A DNA stretch of 64,000 nucleotides. It comes from Xenorhabdus ishibashii. GTDB taxonomy: Bacteria; Pseudomonadota; Gammaproteobacteria; Enterobacterales; Enterobacteriaceae. Positions within the stretch are counted from its first letter, which is position 1; each line of letters begins with the position of its first letter. This document shows positions 11,679 to 20,450 of the stretch, in pieces. The position numbers and the translations under genes are program-made. The DNA is taken from positions 1,860,001-1,924,000 of the forward strand of contig NZ_NJAK01000001.1 in assembly GCF_002632755.1 (NCBI RefSeq), written 5' to 3'. The notes beneath the pieces are model-generated. The model made no database searches. It was not told the origin of the DNA and saw only the letters and a program-made list of their open reading frames with translations.

Positions 11679-12968
11679 ATGGTTTTTAAGGAACGTCAAA
11701 TTACATTCGATAGTCGTAGCCATCAGATAACTAATATAAATGTTTGGACACCAGACAGCCAATGGTTGGTATACGATGTTCGTCCACATGGTGCATCTTT
11801 TACAGGTTTAACGATAGAAAAAATTCATGTTAATCATGGGAAAAATGAAATTATCTATCAGGCAAAGGATGGCGCGCATGTCGGTGTTGTGACTGTGAGC
11901 CCACAAGAGCCAATTCATTATGCCTTTATTCATGGTCCGGAAAAACCCGATGCGCAGTGGCAATATGATTTTCATCATCGCCGTGGTGTCATTGTTTCCG
12001 ATGTGCAGCCAAATGTGGCAATTAATATTGATGCAATGGATATTACTCCACCTTATACTGCTGGCGCTTTGCGCGGTGGAACACACGTTCACGTTTTCAG
12101 CCCTGATGGCAGTCGTCTAAGCTTTACCTACAATGATCATGTGATGCATGAATTAGATCCTGTGTTTGATTTACGCAATGTGGCAGTGGCCATCCCTTTG
12201 CGAGCTGTGATGCCAGCCAAAAAACATCCAAGGGAATATGGGGGGAGTTATTTTTCGGTTGTAGTTAGCGAAACTACGGCTTACCCGCGTCCCGGAAGTG
12301 ATGACATAAATCGAGCTTATGAAGAAGGATGGATTGGGCAGCGAGGATATCGTAAAGATAATGGCCAATGGCAACGTTGGGCGCTGGCTTTTATTGGGGA
12401 CACATATACCATCAATGGCGAAAAAATACCGGAAATTTATCTCGCTGATTTACCTGAAAACGACGACGATTATGCTATAGCAAGCGACCAACCTCTGGCT
12501 GGTACAGAAACAACATTACCAGCTCCACCTGCTGGAGTGAAACAGAAACGTTTGACTTTTACGCACGATAATCGCTGGCCAGGAGTGATGAATGTTCCAC
12601 GTCATTGGCTAAGAACATCACCGGATGGCAGTAAAATTTGTTTTCTGATGAAAGATGAAAAGGGAATTGTCCAGCTATGGTATATCTCACCAAATGGAGG
12701 TGAGCCAATGCAGATAACTTACAGCAAAAACAGCATACAATCTGCATTTAGCTGGGATAGTCACGGGCGGTTTATTGCCTGTGTTTGTGACAATAGCGTT
12801 GTACTCTGTGATAGCCAGACTGGAAAAATTCAGCGTTTAACAGAACGCACTGATAATGCACCTTCCGCTGATGCGATAGTAATATCACCAGATGATCGTT
12901 ATGTCGCTTTTATGCGTGATATTGACGGTTACCGACAGATATTTGTAGTGGAAACAGGGATTAATTGA
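11679..12968 (+). CDS. yidR: YidR, DUF3748 beta-propeller-like protein
   Basis: The 429-residue protein matches YidR of E. coli (about 415 aa) along its length. It contains TNINVWTPDSQWLVYDVRP, FHHRRGVIVS, and the repeated pattern SPDG..I.F...D that marks WD40/TolB-like beta-propeller blades (for example near SPDGSRLSFTYND and SPDDRYVAFMRD). No signal peptide is evident. The function is unknown; the fold resembles oligogalacturonide lyase and TolB-type propellers. It is convergent with yidQ, the same pairing as in E. coli. Confidence 0.9.
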   Translation: MVFKERQITFDSRSHQITNINVWTPDSQWLVYDVRPHGASFTGLTIEKIHVNHGKNEIIYQAKDGAHVGVVTVSPQEPIHYAFIHGPEKPDAQWQYDFHHRRGVIVSDVQPNVAINIDAMDITPPYTAGALRGGTHVHVFSPDGSRLSFTYNDHVMHELDPVFDLRNVAVAIPLRAVMPAKKHPREYGGSYFSVVVSETTAYPRPGSDDINRAYEEGWIGQRGYRKDNGQWQRWALAFIGDTYTINGEKIPEIYLADLPENDDDYAIASDQPLAGTETTLPAPPAGVKQKRLTFTHDNRWPGVMNVPRHWLRTSPDGSKICFLMKDEKGIVQLWYISPNGGEPMQITYSKNSIQSAFSWDSHGRFIACVCDNSVVLCDSQTGKIQRLTERTDNAPSADAIVISPDDRYVAFMRDIDGYRQIFVVETGIN

Positions 12969-12988
12969 AACAAAAGATATAGCAAAAT

Positions 12989-13019
12989 GGGCATCGCTGG
13001 TTAATGGTGGGTGATGCCC
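12989..13019 (-). terminator. Hairpin between convergent yidR and yidQ
   Basis: A 7-bp stem (GGGCATC/GATGCCC) with a 17-base loop lies between the two genes. On the minus strand it is followed by ATTTTGC, so it would best serve yidQ. There is no T run on the plus strand. Confidence 0.4.
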
Positions 13020-13061
13020 GATAATATGCTGATATATCTCACTATGTTTCAATTTTAACAA

Positions 13062-13409
13062 CTACGTCTCGTGGTCTACAGTTTTTGGTGTAGGCAATAT
13101 GATAACTGAGTTTTTATTGAGTCGCTCTATACGATGCTTAGGAGATTGTTCTGAATTATCTTGATCGGAACGAATATAATCGTAGGGAAGCAGAAGCGTG
13201 TCCAGGAAAGCAGAAAATGGCAGGTCTATCGCAAGCAATGGCTTCATAAGCCATCCCGTTCTGTCATCTTGCAGCATGCCAATATTGGCTTTTGCTCCGG
13301 CATAGTAACCGTGGTAGGGACCGCTGTGGGTCATTATGCTGGAACAGCCTGTAACAAGTAACCATCCTAATGTGGTACATAGTAATAGAAGCATTTTACA
13401 ATTTTTCAT
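13062..13409 (-). CDS. yidQ: YidQ/YceK-family lipoprotein
   Basis: The product of about 115 residues has a lipoprotein signal: a hydrophobic stretch LLLLCTTLGWLLV ending in a lipobox with the cysteine of TGCSS. The YceK/YidQ family motif PLLAIDLPFSAFLDTLLLPYD follows. The family consists of small outer-membrane lipoproteins of unknown role. An ATG lies immediately upstream at 13412; the second ATG is preferred because GGAA then has a little more room as ribosome-binding site. In E. coli the neighbouring genes are ibpA and ibpB, which are absent here. Confidence 0.85.
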   Translation of the reverse strand: MKNCKMLLLLCTTLGWLLVTGCSSIMTHSGPYHGYYAGAKANIGMLQDDRTGWLMKPLLAIDLPFSAFLDTLLLPYDYIRSDQDNSEQSPKHRIERLNKNSVIILPTPKTVDHET

Positions 13410-13412
13410 CAT

Positions 13413-13962
13413 TTCCGTGATCTCAATGAGTTAATTTGCCAATGTTCAGATACTTATTCGCTATTAACGCCACTTTTCCAAAAGCATGACAGGTATAAGC
13501 CTTTAATGCGGTTTATCCTTGAGTACTATTTACTATAGTCAGGTAATATTCAGTTTTCTATATCAATTATCACTAAATTTGATAATTTTTTTGAGTTGAA
13601 TTTAGATTTATTTTTAAGTTCCTTTTTTGATAAGAAAGATCATATAGTTGAAGGAAATAGATGAAATAATTATTTCACTAAATTCATTGATAATTATCAT
13701 CAATCATCAAGGATTATATTGATTGAATTAACCGATATTTATTTTTGAATATTCATCTTTTGCTTTCTATCAAAAAATAAAAATTTTCTCTGTATCAAAC
13801 TGGTTATATAAAAATATGCTTGGTTTAAAGCGATGTGGTTTAAAACACATCACTTACGGTTGATGCATGCCAATATTTAATTGATGGAAACGCCATCATT
13901 TATGGGGAGTAAGGGAAAATGACTAATTTTCCGGATGATTAACCTTTGGTAAAGGAAGCGAG
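13413..13962. other. AT-rich stretch without an intact gene, upstream of the yidE remnant
   Basis: No supportable coding frame was found in these 550 bases. In E. coli the space between yidQ and yidE holds ibpA and ibpB; I see no trace of these small heat-shock genes. A 12-bp palindrome TGATAATTATCA lies near 13688-13699 and a short inverted repeat GATGTG/CACATC near 13832-13851. Confidence 0.6.
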
Positions 13963-14136
13963 TTATGTGGAATGCTGGCAGGTGCTATGACGGATCTCCC
14001 TGCTCTGGCTTTTGCTAATGGGATTCATAGTACCAGCGGGGCAGCGGCATTGTCATATGTGACAGTCTATCCATTGGCGATGTTTTTGAGGATCATGTCT
14101 CCTCAAATTTTGGTTATTATTTTCTTGGCGTTATAA
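13963..14136 (+). pseudogene. yidE: C-terminal remnant of the AspT/YidE-family transporter gene yidE
   Basis: A plus-strand frame from 13963 to the TAA at 14134-14136 reads [20 protein letters not shown], continues [20 protein letters not shown] and ends [15 protein letters not shown]. This is the characteristic C-terminus of YidE (about 553 aa in E. coli). Only about 58 codons remain; the frame meets a TGA at 13936-13938 upstream and the other roughly 490 codons are missing. It lies where yidE would follow yidQ in the E. coli order, so it is debris from a deletion that also removed ibpAB. Confidence 0.88.
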
Positions 14137-14424
14137 TTTATGTTGTAAAATATAATTGTTTGATTCATTAAATGTGCTTTAGATCACAGAATGTTACCTA
14201 ATTGTCTTGATCTGGTCTCAATTTGAGATAGTAGGGGCAATTTAAAGTATAAAATCCCTGCTTATTCAATTCATTAGAATAAAATATTTCTGGTTAAATA
14301 TACGCAGTTCAGGGAAAGGTATAAAAACAAGGAGTGTTTTCCTTTCCTATTGTGTGTGAAGAATTCTTTTTGGATTCTAATAACTACTGTCCTGTTCGCA
14401 GGTAAAAGTCCTCGTTATCATTTT

Positions 14425-14458
14425 GCTCCCTCCCCCTAAAATGAGGGAGCTTTTTTTT
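14425..14458 (+). terminator. Strong orphan intrinsic terminator, possible small-RNA 3' end
   Basis: An 8-bp perfect stem (GCTCCCTC/GAGGGAGC) with a 10-base loop is followed by eight T residues on the plus strand, an ideal Rho-independent terminator. The only plus-strand coding trace upstream is the yidE remnant ending at 14136, and avtA on the other strand gets no T run from it. Either it is the old yidE terminator or it ends a small RNA from the roughly 290 bases between. TATAAA-like boxes near 14251 and 14319 could be -10 elements. Confidence 0.85.
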
Positions 14459-14473
14459 ATTTTATTGGCAAGA

Positions 14474-15730
14474 TCAGCATCCTGCTTCCTGATGCGCTAT
14501 CTCAATCTCTTCAGACAGAATACGAACGCCTTCTTCTATTTTTTCAATATCAGGAACATAGTTCATTCGCATACATTGATGGGCATGTGGCCAATCATGT
14601 TCCAGCCCCGGAAAGAAGAAATGTCCCGGCACCATCAGCACCTTGCGTTTCTTTAACCGCTGATAAAGCTCTTCCGTCGTGATTGGTAAGTCCTTGAACC
14701 AGAGCCAGAGAAATATGGCGCCTTCCGGTTTATGGATAAGGCAGCGATCTTCCGATATATGGCGCCGAATGATTGTAATCACGTTATCTACCCGCTGCTT
14801 GTAAAACGGTTGAATAACATTTTGTGACAGACGGAATAGGTCGTTGCGCTTAATCATTTCCAGTGCGATAGCTGGCCCAGCCCCCCCAGGAGCCAGACTA
14901 ATAATGCCATTCATGTTACTGATAGCACTGATGATTTTTTCATTAGCGATAATGATACCGCAGCGGGAACCTGGCAGTCCCAGTTTGGACAGACTCATGC
15001 ACAGAATAATATTGTGATTCCACAGCGGGGTAGCGTCACTGAAGATAATACCGGGAAATGGCACACCGTAGGCATTATCTATCAGTAGGGGGATCTGGTG
15101 CTGTTGAGCCAGACTGTCCAAGCGCAGTAATTCTTCGTCGGTGATCACGTTGCCTGTTGGGTTGGTCGGACGAGAGACACAAATCAGGTTAATGTCTTCG
15201 GTAATATTCAGGTGATCGAAATCAACGTGATATTTAAATTGGCCGTTGGGCAATAATTCAATATTCGGTTTATTAGCGACAAATAATCCTTCATCTAAAC
15301 CTGAATCCGAATAGCCAATATATTCTGGAGCAAGAGGAAATAAAACGCGCTTTATTGAGCCGTCTTCAGTACGACCGGCCAGCAAGTTAAACAGATAAAA
15401 AAAGGCGCTTTGGCTGCCATTAGTCAGGGCAATGTTTTGTGGTTGGATGTCCCAGCCGAGCTTTTCTCTTAGCTCTTGGGCCAGCGCCGTTATCAAGGTG
15501 TTTTTCCCTTGTGGGCCGTCATAGTTACATAGTGTTTCACTTAATTGACCGTCTAACGCCATGTCAGTCAATATCTGCTGGAAATATTCATCCATTTCCG
15601 GGATATGTGCAGGATTTCCACCACCTAACATAATTGCACCAGGTGTTCTCAGACCTTGGTTGAGATCATTCATCAGACGGGTAATTCCCGAATCTTGTGT
15701 AAATTTGTTTCCGAATTGCGAAAATTTCAT
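14474..15730 (-). CDS. avtA: Valine--pyruvate aminotransferase AvtA (transaminase C)
   Basis: The 418-residue product aligns end to end with E. coli AvtA (417 aa): MKFSQFGNKFTQDSGITRLM, PGAIMLGGGNPAHIPEM, NYDGPQGK, and the PLP-lysine segment SLSKLGLPGSRCGI. It belongs to the class I/II aminotransferases and exchanges amino groups between valine and pyruvate, yielding alanine and 2-oxoisovalerate. It stands alone on the minus strand beside the yidE scar, so backbone segments that are apart in E. coli are joined here. Confidence 0.95.
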   Translation of the reverse strand: MKFSQFGNKFTQDSGITRLMNDLNQGLRTPGAIMLGGGNPAHIPEMDEYFQQILTDMALDGQLSETLCNYDGPQGKNTLITALAQELREKLGWDIQPQNIALTNGSQSAFFYLFNLLAGRTEDGSIKRVLFPLAPEYIGYSDSGLDEGLFVANKPNIELLPNGQFKYHVDFDHLNITEDINLICVSRPTNPTGNVITDEELLRLDSLAQQHQIPLLIDNAYGVPFPGIIFSDATPLWNHNIILCMSLSKLGLPGSRCGIIIANEKIISAISNMNGIISLAPGGAGPAIALEMIKRNDLFRLSQNVIQPFYKQRVDNVITIIRRHISEDRCLIHKPEGAIFLWLWFKDLPITTEELYQRLKKRKVLMVPGHFFFPGLEHDWPHAHQCMRMNYVPDIEKIEEGVRILSEEIEIAHQEAGC

Positions 15731-15861
15731 AGTGGCGTTAGCGTCTGTTTTTTTGTATGAGAATAAAACACCATACCCTGCTCATTAATAGGGTGCAATG
15801 GGGTAAAAGTGTTATTTTTGTTTATTTTTACGTGCTAATGTTAATTTTTCACCACAGTAAT

Positions 15862-16425
15862 TTATTTTCTACATAAACAATTTATGAGGTGATCATTGAC
15901 CAAACCTGCTGCCTGCATAAAAGCATAGCAAGTGGTGCTACCAATAAATTTAAATCCTCGCTTTTTTAGTGCCTTTGCAAGCTCATCGGAATTGGTTGTT
16001 TTAGCAGGAACTTCTGATAAATTTCGCCAGTGATTAACTTGTGGGGAGTCATCGACGAAACGCCAGATAAAAGCGCTAAAGTCTTCACCTTGTTCAGCCA
16101 TTTTTAGGTAAGCGTGGGCATTATGGATAATCGCATTGATTTTGGCTCGATTACGCACGATGGCAGGTTCTTTCATGAGTCGCTCAACGTCAGTTTCATC
16201 CATTTTGGCGATTTTGGCCGGATCAAACTGATGGAAACATTTTCTATACCCTTCCCGTTTTTTCAGTATGGTGAACCATGATAAACCGGCTTGTTGTCCT
16301 TCCAGACAAATCAGTTCGAAAAGTTGCTGGCTATCCCTCAGAGGTATCCCCCATTCGTTATCGTGATAGGCCAGATAATCAGGGTCAGATGTTACCCAAC
16401 CGCAGCGAGTGATTTCCTTGCTCAT
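15862..16425 (-). CDS. tag: DNA-3-methyladenine glycosylase I (Tag)
   Basis: The 187-residue product has the E. coli Tag length and its signature: CGWVTSDPDYLAYHDNEWG at the N-terminus, CLEGQQAGLSWFTILKKR, the FHQFDP segment, and KKRGFKFIGSTTCYAFMQA with GLVNDH near the end. The Zn-binding set (N-terminal Cys and His, C-terminal His and Cys) is present. It removes 3-methyladenine from alkylated DNA by helix-hairpin-helix glycosylase chemistry. It is divergent from glyQ. Confidence 0.96.
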   Translation of the reverse strand: MSKEITRCGWVTSDPDYLAYHDNEWGIPLRDSQQLFELICLEGQQAGLSWFTILKKREGYRKCFHQFDPAKIAKMDETDVERLMKEPAIVRNRAKINAIIHNAHAYLKMAEQGEDFSAFIWRFVDDSPQVNHWRNLSEVPAKTTNSDELAKALKKRGFKFIGSTTCYAFMQAAGLVNDHLINCLCRK

Positions 16426-16618
16426 GAACCGTACTTACCCCAGATAATGGTTGATAATCACACCAATATTAGCTGTGTAAATATACAAGTAAAGAAACTT
16501 GAATAAGATTTTTTTATATCGCGGCAAAATTGAGAGTGATCAGTGCTGTATATCTTACATCCAGAGGGTATACTGGCCTCTTTCGTTTAAATTCATATGT
16601 ATCGCGTGCGGGTTCAAC

Positions 16619-17527
16619 ATGCAAAAGTTTGATACCAAAACCTTTCAGGGGCTCATCCTGACATTACAGGATTATTGGGCGCATCAAGGCTGTACCATTG
16701 TCCAACCATTGGATATGGAAGTCGGTGCAGGAACCTCTCATCCTATTACCTGTCTGCGTGCTTTGGGGCCAGAGCCTATTGCCGCAGCTTATGTGCAACC
16801 TTCGCGTCGTCCAACTGACGGTCGTTATGGCGAAAACCCAAACCGCCTCCAGCATTACTATCAATTTCAGGTTATCATCAAGCCATCTCCAGATAACATT
16901 CAGGAACTCTATCTTGGCTCTTTGAAAGCGTTAGGACTCGATCCGACTGTTCACGATATCCGCTTTGTTGAAGATAACTGGGAAAACCCAACCTTGGGCG
17001 CCTGGGGACTGGGTTGGGAGGTTTGGCTGAACGGTATGGAAGTCACCCAGTTTACTTACTTCCAGCAAGTTGGTGGACTTGAATGTAAGCCAGTGACTGG
17101 TGAGATTACTTACGGGTTGGAACGTCTTGCGATGTATATTCAAGGCGTGGATAGCGTTTACGATCTGGTATGGAGCGATGGCCCGCTGGGTAAAACCACC
17201 TATGGTGATATTTACCACCAGAATGAGGTTGAGCAGTCTACTTACAACTTCGAGCACGCCGATGTGGATTTCCTGTTTACCTGCTTTGAGCAATATGAGA
17301 AAGAGGCTCAGGAATTACTGGCGCTGGAAACTCCGCTGCCATTGCCCGCTTATGAGCGCATTTTAAAAGCGGGTCATACCTTCAATTTGCTGGATGCCCG
17401 CAAAGCGATTTCTGTGACAGAACGTCAGCGCTATATCCTGCGCATCCGTACCCTGACTAAATCGGTTGCTGAAGCTTATTATGCCTCCCGCGAGGCGCTT
17501 GGCTTCCCTATGTGTAACAAGAAATAA
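16619..17527 (+). CDS. glyQ: Glycyl-tRNA synthetase alpha subunit
   Basis: From the ATG at 16619 the 302-residue product starts [20 protein letters not shown], as in E. coli GlyQ (303 aa). It carries class II motifs such as [26 protein letters not shown] and [10 protein letters not shown]. The frame remains open for 40 codons upstream, but that part is unrelated, so the inner start is used. GlyQ is the catalytic alpha chain of the alpha2beta2 enzyme that charges tRNA-Gly. glyS follows after nine bases. Confidence 0.97.
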   Translation: MQKFDTKTFQGLILTLQDYWAHQGCTIVQPLDMEVGAGTSHPITCLRALGPEPIAAAYVQPSRRPTDGRYGENPNRLQHYYQFQVIIKPSPDNIQELYLGSLKALGLDPTVHDIRFVEDNWENPTLGAWGLGWEVWLNGMEVTQFTYFQQVGGLECKPVTGEITYGLERLAMYIQGVDSVYDLVWSDGPLGKTTYGDIYHQNEVEQSTYNFEHADVDFLFTCFEQYEKEAQELLALETPLPLPAYERILKAGHTFNLLDARKAISVTERQRYILRIRTLTKSVAEAYYASREALGFPMCNKK

Positions 17528-17536
17528 GAGGCCATC

Positions 17537-19606
17537 ATGATTCAACAGACTTTCCTTGTGGAAATCGGCACAGAAGAGCTACCGCCAAAGGCGTTGCGTT
17601 CATTGGCTGAATCCTTTGCGGCCAATTTTGAGGCCGAACTGAATAACGCCAATCTGGGTCATGGTGAAGTTAGTTGGTTTGCGGCTCCTCGCCGTTTGGC
17701 ACTGAAAGTAGCAAATTTGGCGGCAGCACAGGCTGATCGTGAAGTTGAAAAGCGTGGCCCTGCGATTGCTCAGGCGTTTGATGCAGAAGGTAAACCAACC
17801 AAAGCCGCAGAAGGTTGGGCGCGTGGTTGCGGTATCACCGTTGATCAGGCTGAACGCATGGTAACGGACAAAGGGGAATGGTTGCTCTATCGTGCCCAGG
17901 TCAAAGGCCGCGAAGCAAAAGAGCTGCTGGCGGATATGGTGAGCAGTTCTCTGAGTAAGTTACCGATCCCTAAGTTGATGCGTTGGGGCGATAAACAGAC
18001 CCAGTTTGTTCGTCCGGTACATACGGTCACTATGCTGCTGGGCAGCGAAGTGGTTGAAGGCGAAATTCTGGGGATTCAATCGGATCGCATTATTCGTGGT
18101 CACCGCTTTATGGGTGAGGCGGAATTTACTATTGAGAATGCGCAGCAGTATCCCGCTATTTTGCAGGAGCGTGGTCGGGTTATCGCAGATTACGAAGCTC
18201 GTAAGGCGATAATCAAGCGTGATGCAGAGCAGGCGGCAATGCAGCTTGGCGGGGTTGCGGATCTGAGCGACAGTTTGTTGGAAGAAGTGACTTCTCTGGT
18301 GGAATGGCCAGTTGTACTAACGGCGAAATTCGAAGAAAAATTCCTGCAAGTTCCTGCTGAAGCGCTGGTTTATACCATGAAAGGTGACCAGAAATATTTT
18401 CCGGTTTACGATAAGGCCGGCAAATTGATGGCGAACTTTATCTTTGTCACCAATATTGAATCTTCTGATCCTCAGCAAATTATTTCAGGTAACGAAAAAG
18501 TTGTTCGTCCACGTCTGGCGGATGCAGAATTCTTCTTCAAGACTGACCGTAAACAACGTTTGGAAGACAACCTGCCTCGTTTAGAGAGCGTTTTGTTCCA
18601 GAAACAACTGGGAACACTGCGTGACAAAACTGATCGAATTCAGGCTCTGGCTGGCTGGATTGCGGAAAAAATCGGTGCAGATGTCAATCATGCGACTCGT
18701 GCAGGTCTATTGTCCAAATGTGACCTGATGACCAATATGGTGTTTGAATTCACCGATACGCAAGGCGTAATGGGAATGCATTATGCGCGTCATGATGGGG
18801 AAGCCGAAGATGTGGCACTGGCACTGAATGAACAGTATCAGCCACGTTTCTCTGGTGATGCATTGCCATCAACAGGGGTTTCCTGTGCCGTTGCCATTGC
18901 CGATAAAATGGATACTTTGGCGGGGATCTTCGGGATTGGTCAGCATCCGAAAGGGGATAAAGACCCGTTTGCTCTGCGCCGTGCGGCATTGGGTGTTCTG
19001 CGCATTATCGTTGAGAAAAAATTGCCTCTTGACCTCCAGACGTTGGCAGAAGAAGCGGTACGTCTGTATGGTGACAAGCTGACCAACGAAAAAGCGGTGG
19101 ATGATGTGGTTGAGTTTATGCTCGGCCGTTTCCGCGCCTGGTATCAAGAACTGGGTTATAGCGTTGATACTATTCAGGCGGTACTGGCACGTCGTCCGAC
19201 TCAACCGGCAGACTTTGATGCCCGTATGAAAGCGGTTACGCATTTCCGCACCCTGGATGCAGCCGTTTCTTTGGCAGCGGCCAATAAACGCGTTTCCAAC
19301 ATTCTGGCGAAATCAGAAGAACAGTTGAATGACACTGTTCTTGCTTCCGTATTGAAAGCAGCAGAAGAGATCCAACTGGCGACACACCTTGTGGTGTTGA
19401 AAGAGAAACTGGCGCCTTTGTTTGCCGAAGGTAACTATCAGGATGCGTTGGTTGAATTGGCTTCCCTGCGTGAAGTGGTGGATGCGTTCTTCGACAATGT
19501 GATGGTTATGGATGAAGACAGTCAAGTCAGGGTCAATCGTCTGACGCTGTTAAGTGAATTGCGTGACCTGTTCTTGCGTGTCGCCGATATTTCACTGCTC
19601 CAGTAA
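17537..19606 (+). CDS. glyS: Glycyl-tRNA synthetase beta subunit
   Basis: The 689-residue product matches GlyS (E. coli 689 aa). It shows [20 protein letters not shown] at the N-terminus, the [14 protein letters not shown] and RGHRF segments, the HD-like region [20 protein letters not shown] and [15 protein letters not shown], and a C-terminal DALR-type anticodon domain. It supplies tRNA recognition to GlyQ. The ATG follows an AAGAGG ribosome-binding site, and a strong terminator lies 42 bases past the stop. Confidence 0.97.
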   Translation: MIQQTFLVEIGTEELPPKALRSLAESFAANFEAELNNANLGHGEVSWFAAPRRLALKVANLAAAQADREVEKRGPAIAQAFDAEGKPTKAAEGWARGCGITVDQAERMVTDKGEWLLYRAQVKGREAKELLADMVSSSLSKLPIPKLMRWGDKQTQFVRPVHTVTMLLGSEVVEGEILGIQSDRIIRGHRFMGEAEFTIENAQQYPAILQERGRVIADYEARKAIIKRDAEQAAMQLGGVADLSDSLLEEVTSLVEWPVVLTAKFEEKFLQVPAEALVYTMKGDQKYFPVYDKAGKLMANFIFVTNIESSDPQQIISGNEKVVRPRLADAEFFFKTDRKQRLEDNLPRLESVLFQKQLGTLRDKTDRIQALAGWIAEKIGADVNHATRAGLLSKCDLMTNMVFEFTDTQGVMGMHYARHDGEAEDVALALNEQYQPRFSGDALPSTGVSCAVAIADKMDTLAGIFGIGQHPKGDKDPFALRRAALGVLRIIVEKKLPLDLQTLAEEAVRLYGDKLTNEKAVDDVVEFMLGRFRAWYQELGYSVDTIQAVLARRPTQPADFDARMKAVTHFRTLDAAVSLAAANKRVSNILAKSEEQLNDTVLASVLKAAEEIQLATHLVVLKEKLAPLFAEGNYQDALVELASLREVVDAFFDNVMVMDEDSQVRVNRLTLLSELRDLFLRVADISLLQ

Positions 19607-19647
19607 TTTCTGATTGATTGGGGTAGTGTCAATCAGTTTAATCGAAC

Positions 19648-19678
19648 AGCCTTACCTTTTAGGGTAAGGCTTTTTTTT
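19648..19678 (+). terminator. Intrinsic terminator of glyQS
   Basis: A 9-bp stem (AGCCTTACC/GGTAAGGCT, 19648-19656 with 19663-19671) with a short loop runs into an eight-T tract. It lies 42 bases downstream of the glyS stop. Confidence 0.92.
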
Positions 19679-19750
19679 GTCTGTAATATCGCCTATAACG
19701 GCCGCTTTGGATGGTTTGTCGCCAATTGATTGCTTATCCTTAAAAAGGTA

Positions 19751-19779
19751 TTGACGGTTTGTAGCTCTGGCAGTAAGAT
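19751..19779 (+). promoter_or_regulatory. Sigma-70 promoter of tRNA-Pro with GC-rich discriminator
   Basis: TTGACG (19751-19756) and TAAGAT (19774-19779) are separated by exactly 17 bases and end 12 bases before the mature tRNA. The bases just after the -10 box are GCGC, typical of stable-RNA promoters under stringent (ppGpp/DksA) control. Confidence 0.8.
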
Positions 19780-19791
19780 GCGCTTCGTTTT

Positions 19792-19868
19792 CGGCGAGTA
19801 GCGCAGCTTGGTAGCGCAACTGGTTTGGGACCAGTGGGTCGGAGGTTCGAATCCTCTCTCGCCGACCA
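19792..19868 (+). tRNA. tRNA-Pro (anticodon UGG)
   Basis: A 77-base cloverleaf is complete. The acceptor stem is CGGCGAG/CTCGCCG, the anticodon stem ACTGG/CCAGT encloses TTTGGGA with anticodon TGG, the T arm carries GGTTCGAATCC, and 3' CCA is encoded. It agrees with E. coli proM as I remember it. It is a single-gene unit with its own promoter and terminator, located between glyS and dppA. E. coli has a different proline tRNA, proK (CGG), near dpp. Since the UGG isoacceptor can read all or most CCN codons, this may be the main proline tRNA. Confidence 0.97.
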
Positions 19869-19879
19869 GCATTCAGAAA

Positions 19880-19904
19880 CCCCGCTCTTATGAGCGGGGT
19901 TTTT
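19880..19904 (+). terminator. Terminator of the tRNA-Pro gene
   Basis: An 8-bp GC-rich stem (CCCCGCTC/GAGCGGGG) with a TTAT loop and five T residues starts 12 bases after the encoded CCA end. Confidence 0.93.
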
Positions 19905-20031
19905 CTATATCAAACAACCCAATAAACGCCTTTTCATAAAGATCCTGTAAACATTTTCTGTATATTCTGGTCAGCTTCGAAAATTTTTCATCTATGCTGA
20001 CATCATCGTCTACTCCTCCTGATATTCTTTC

Positions 20032-20115
20032 TCATTGCTGAACTCCGTCAACAGTTTTATCTGTCAGTTGGCTTAAATGTGTTTTCGTCTCGTGCATATT
20101 TGCTTGAATAGCCAT
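20032..20115 (-). pseudogene. Remnant of a Phd/YefM-family antitoxin gene
   Basis: On the minus strand an ATG at 20115 with an upstream GGAG opens 27 codons reading MAIQANMHETKTHLSQLTDK then TVDGVQQ and a TGA. The first 20 residues match the conserved N-terminus of Phd/YefM-type antitoxins (consensus-like V..HEAKT.LSQL.D). Intact members have about 75-90 residues, so only the start survives; the same frame continues after the stop with unrelated sequence. No toxin gene is visible. It lies 160 bases downstream of a tRNA gene, a usual site for mobile-element debris. Confidence 0.7.
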
Positions 20116-20450
20116 GATATTATGCTCCAATAAGTTAAATATTCTCATCTTATATATTCCCACCTTCTTCATAAGCCATGATGCTCATTGTTTAAGCATG
20201 TGGTCACAAATTCAAAATTATCATCACCAGAGATAAATTCTTTCTGCTTGCTTAATATTTAGTTGATTTGTCTATTCTGTGTGCTTTATGTCATGTTTTT
20301 TAACCATTGTTGTTAATAATTCTTTTCTTTTGTGTTTTTCTTATGTTTCTGGTGTTGTGTGTGATGATGTTGACGTCAGGCATAACAATTGATTAATTGA
20401 TAAGCGAAAAATAATAAAACAAGCTAAACATCACAAACGGGGTTTAAGTA
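20116..20450 (+). promoter_or_regulatory. dppA upstream region and mRNA leader
   Basis: This AT-rich stretch holds no supportable gene. Directly before the dppA ribosome-binding site lies a C/A-rich segment, ACATCACAAAC (20428-20438). Such sequence in dppA leaders is the target of the small RNA GcvB in E. coli and Salmonella, so post-transcriptional control is plausible. A TTGACG hexamer near 20369 could be a -35 element, but no convincing -10 partner was found. Confidence 0.5.

Noticed and set aside
13686..13704. Fur-box-like palindrome around TGATAATTATCA
   Set aside because: It lies in very AT-rich non-coding sequence with no nearby iron gene and matches the 7-1-7 consensus only partly, so chance is likely.
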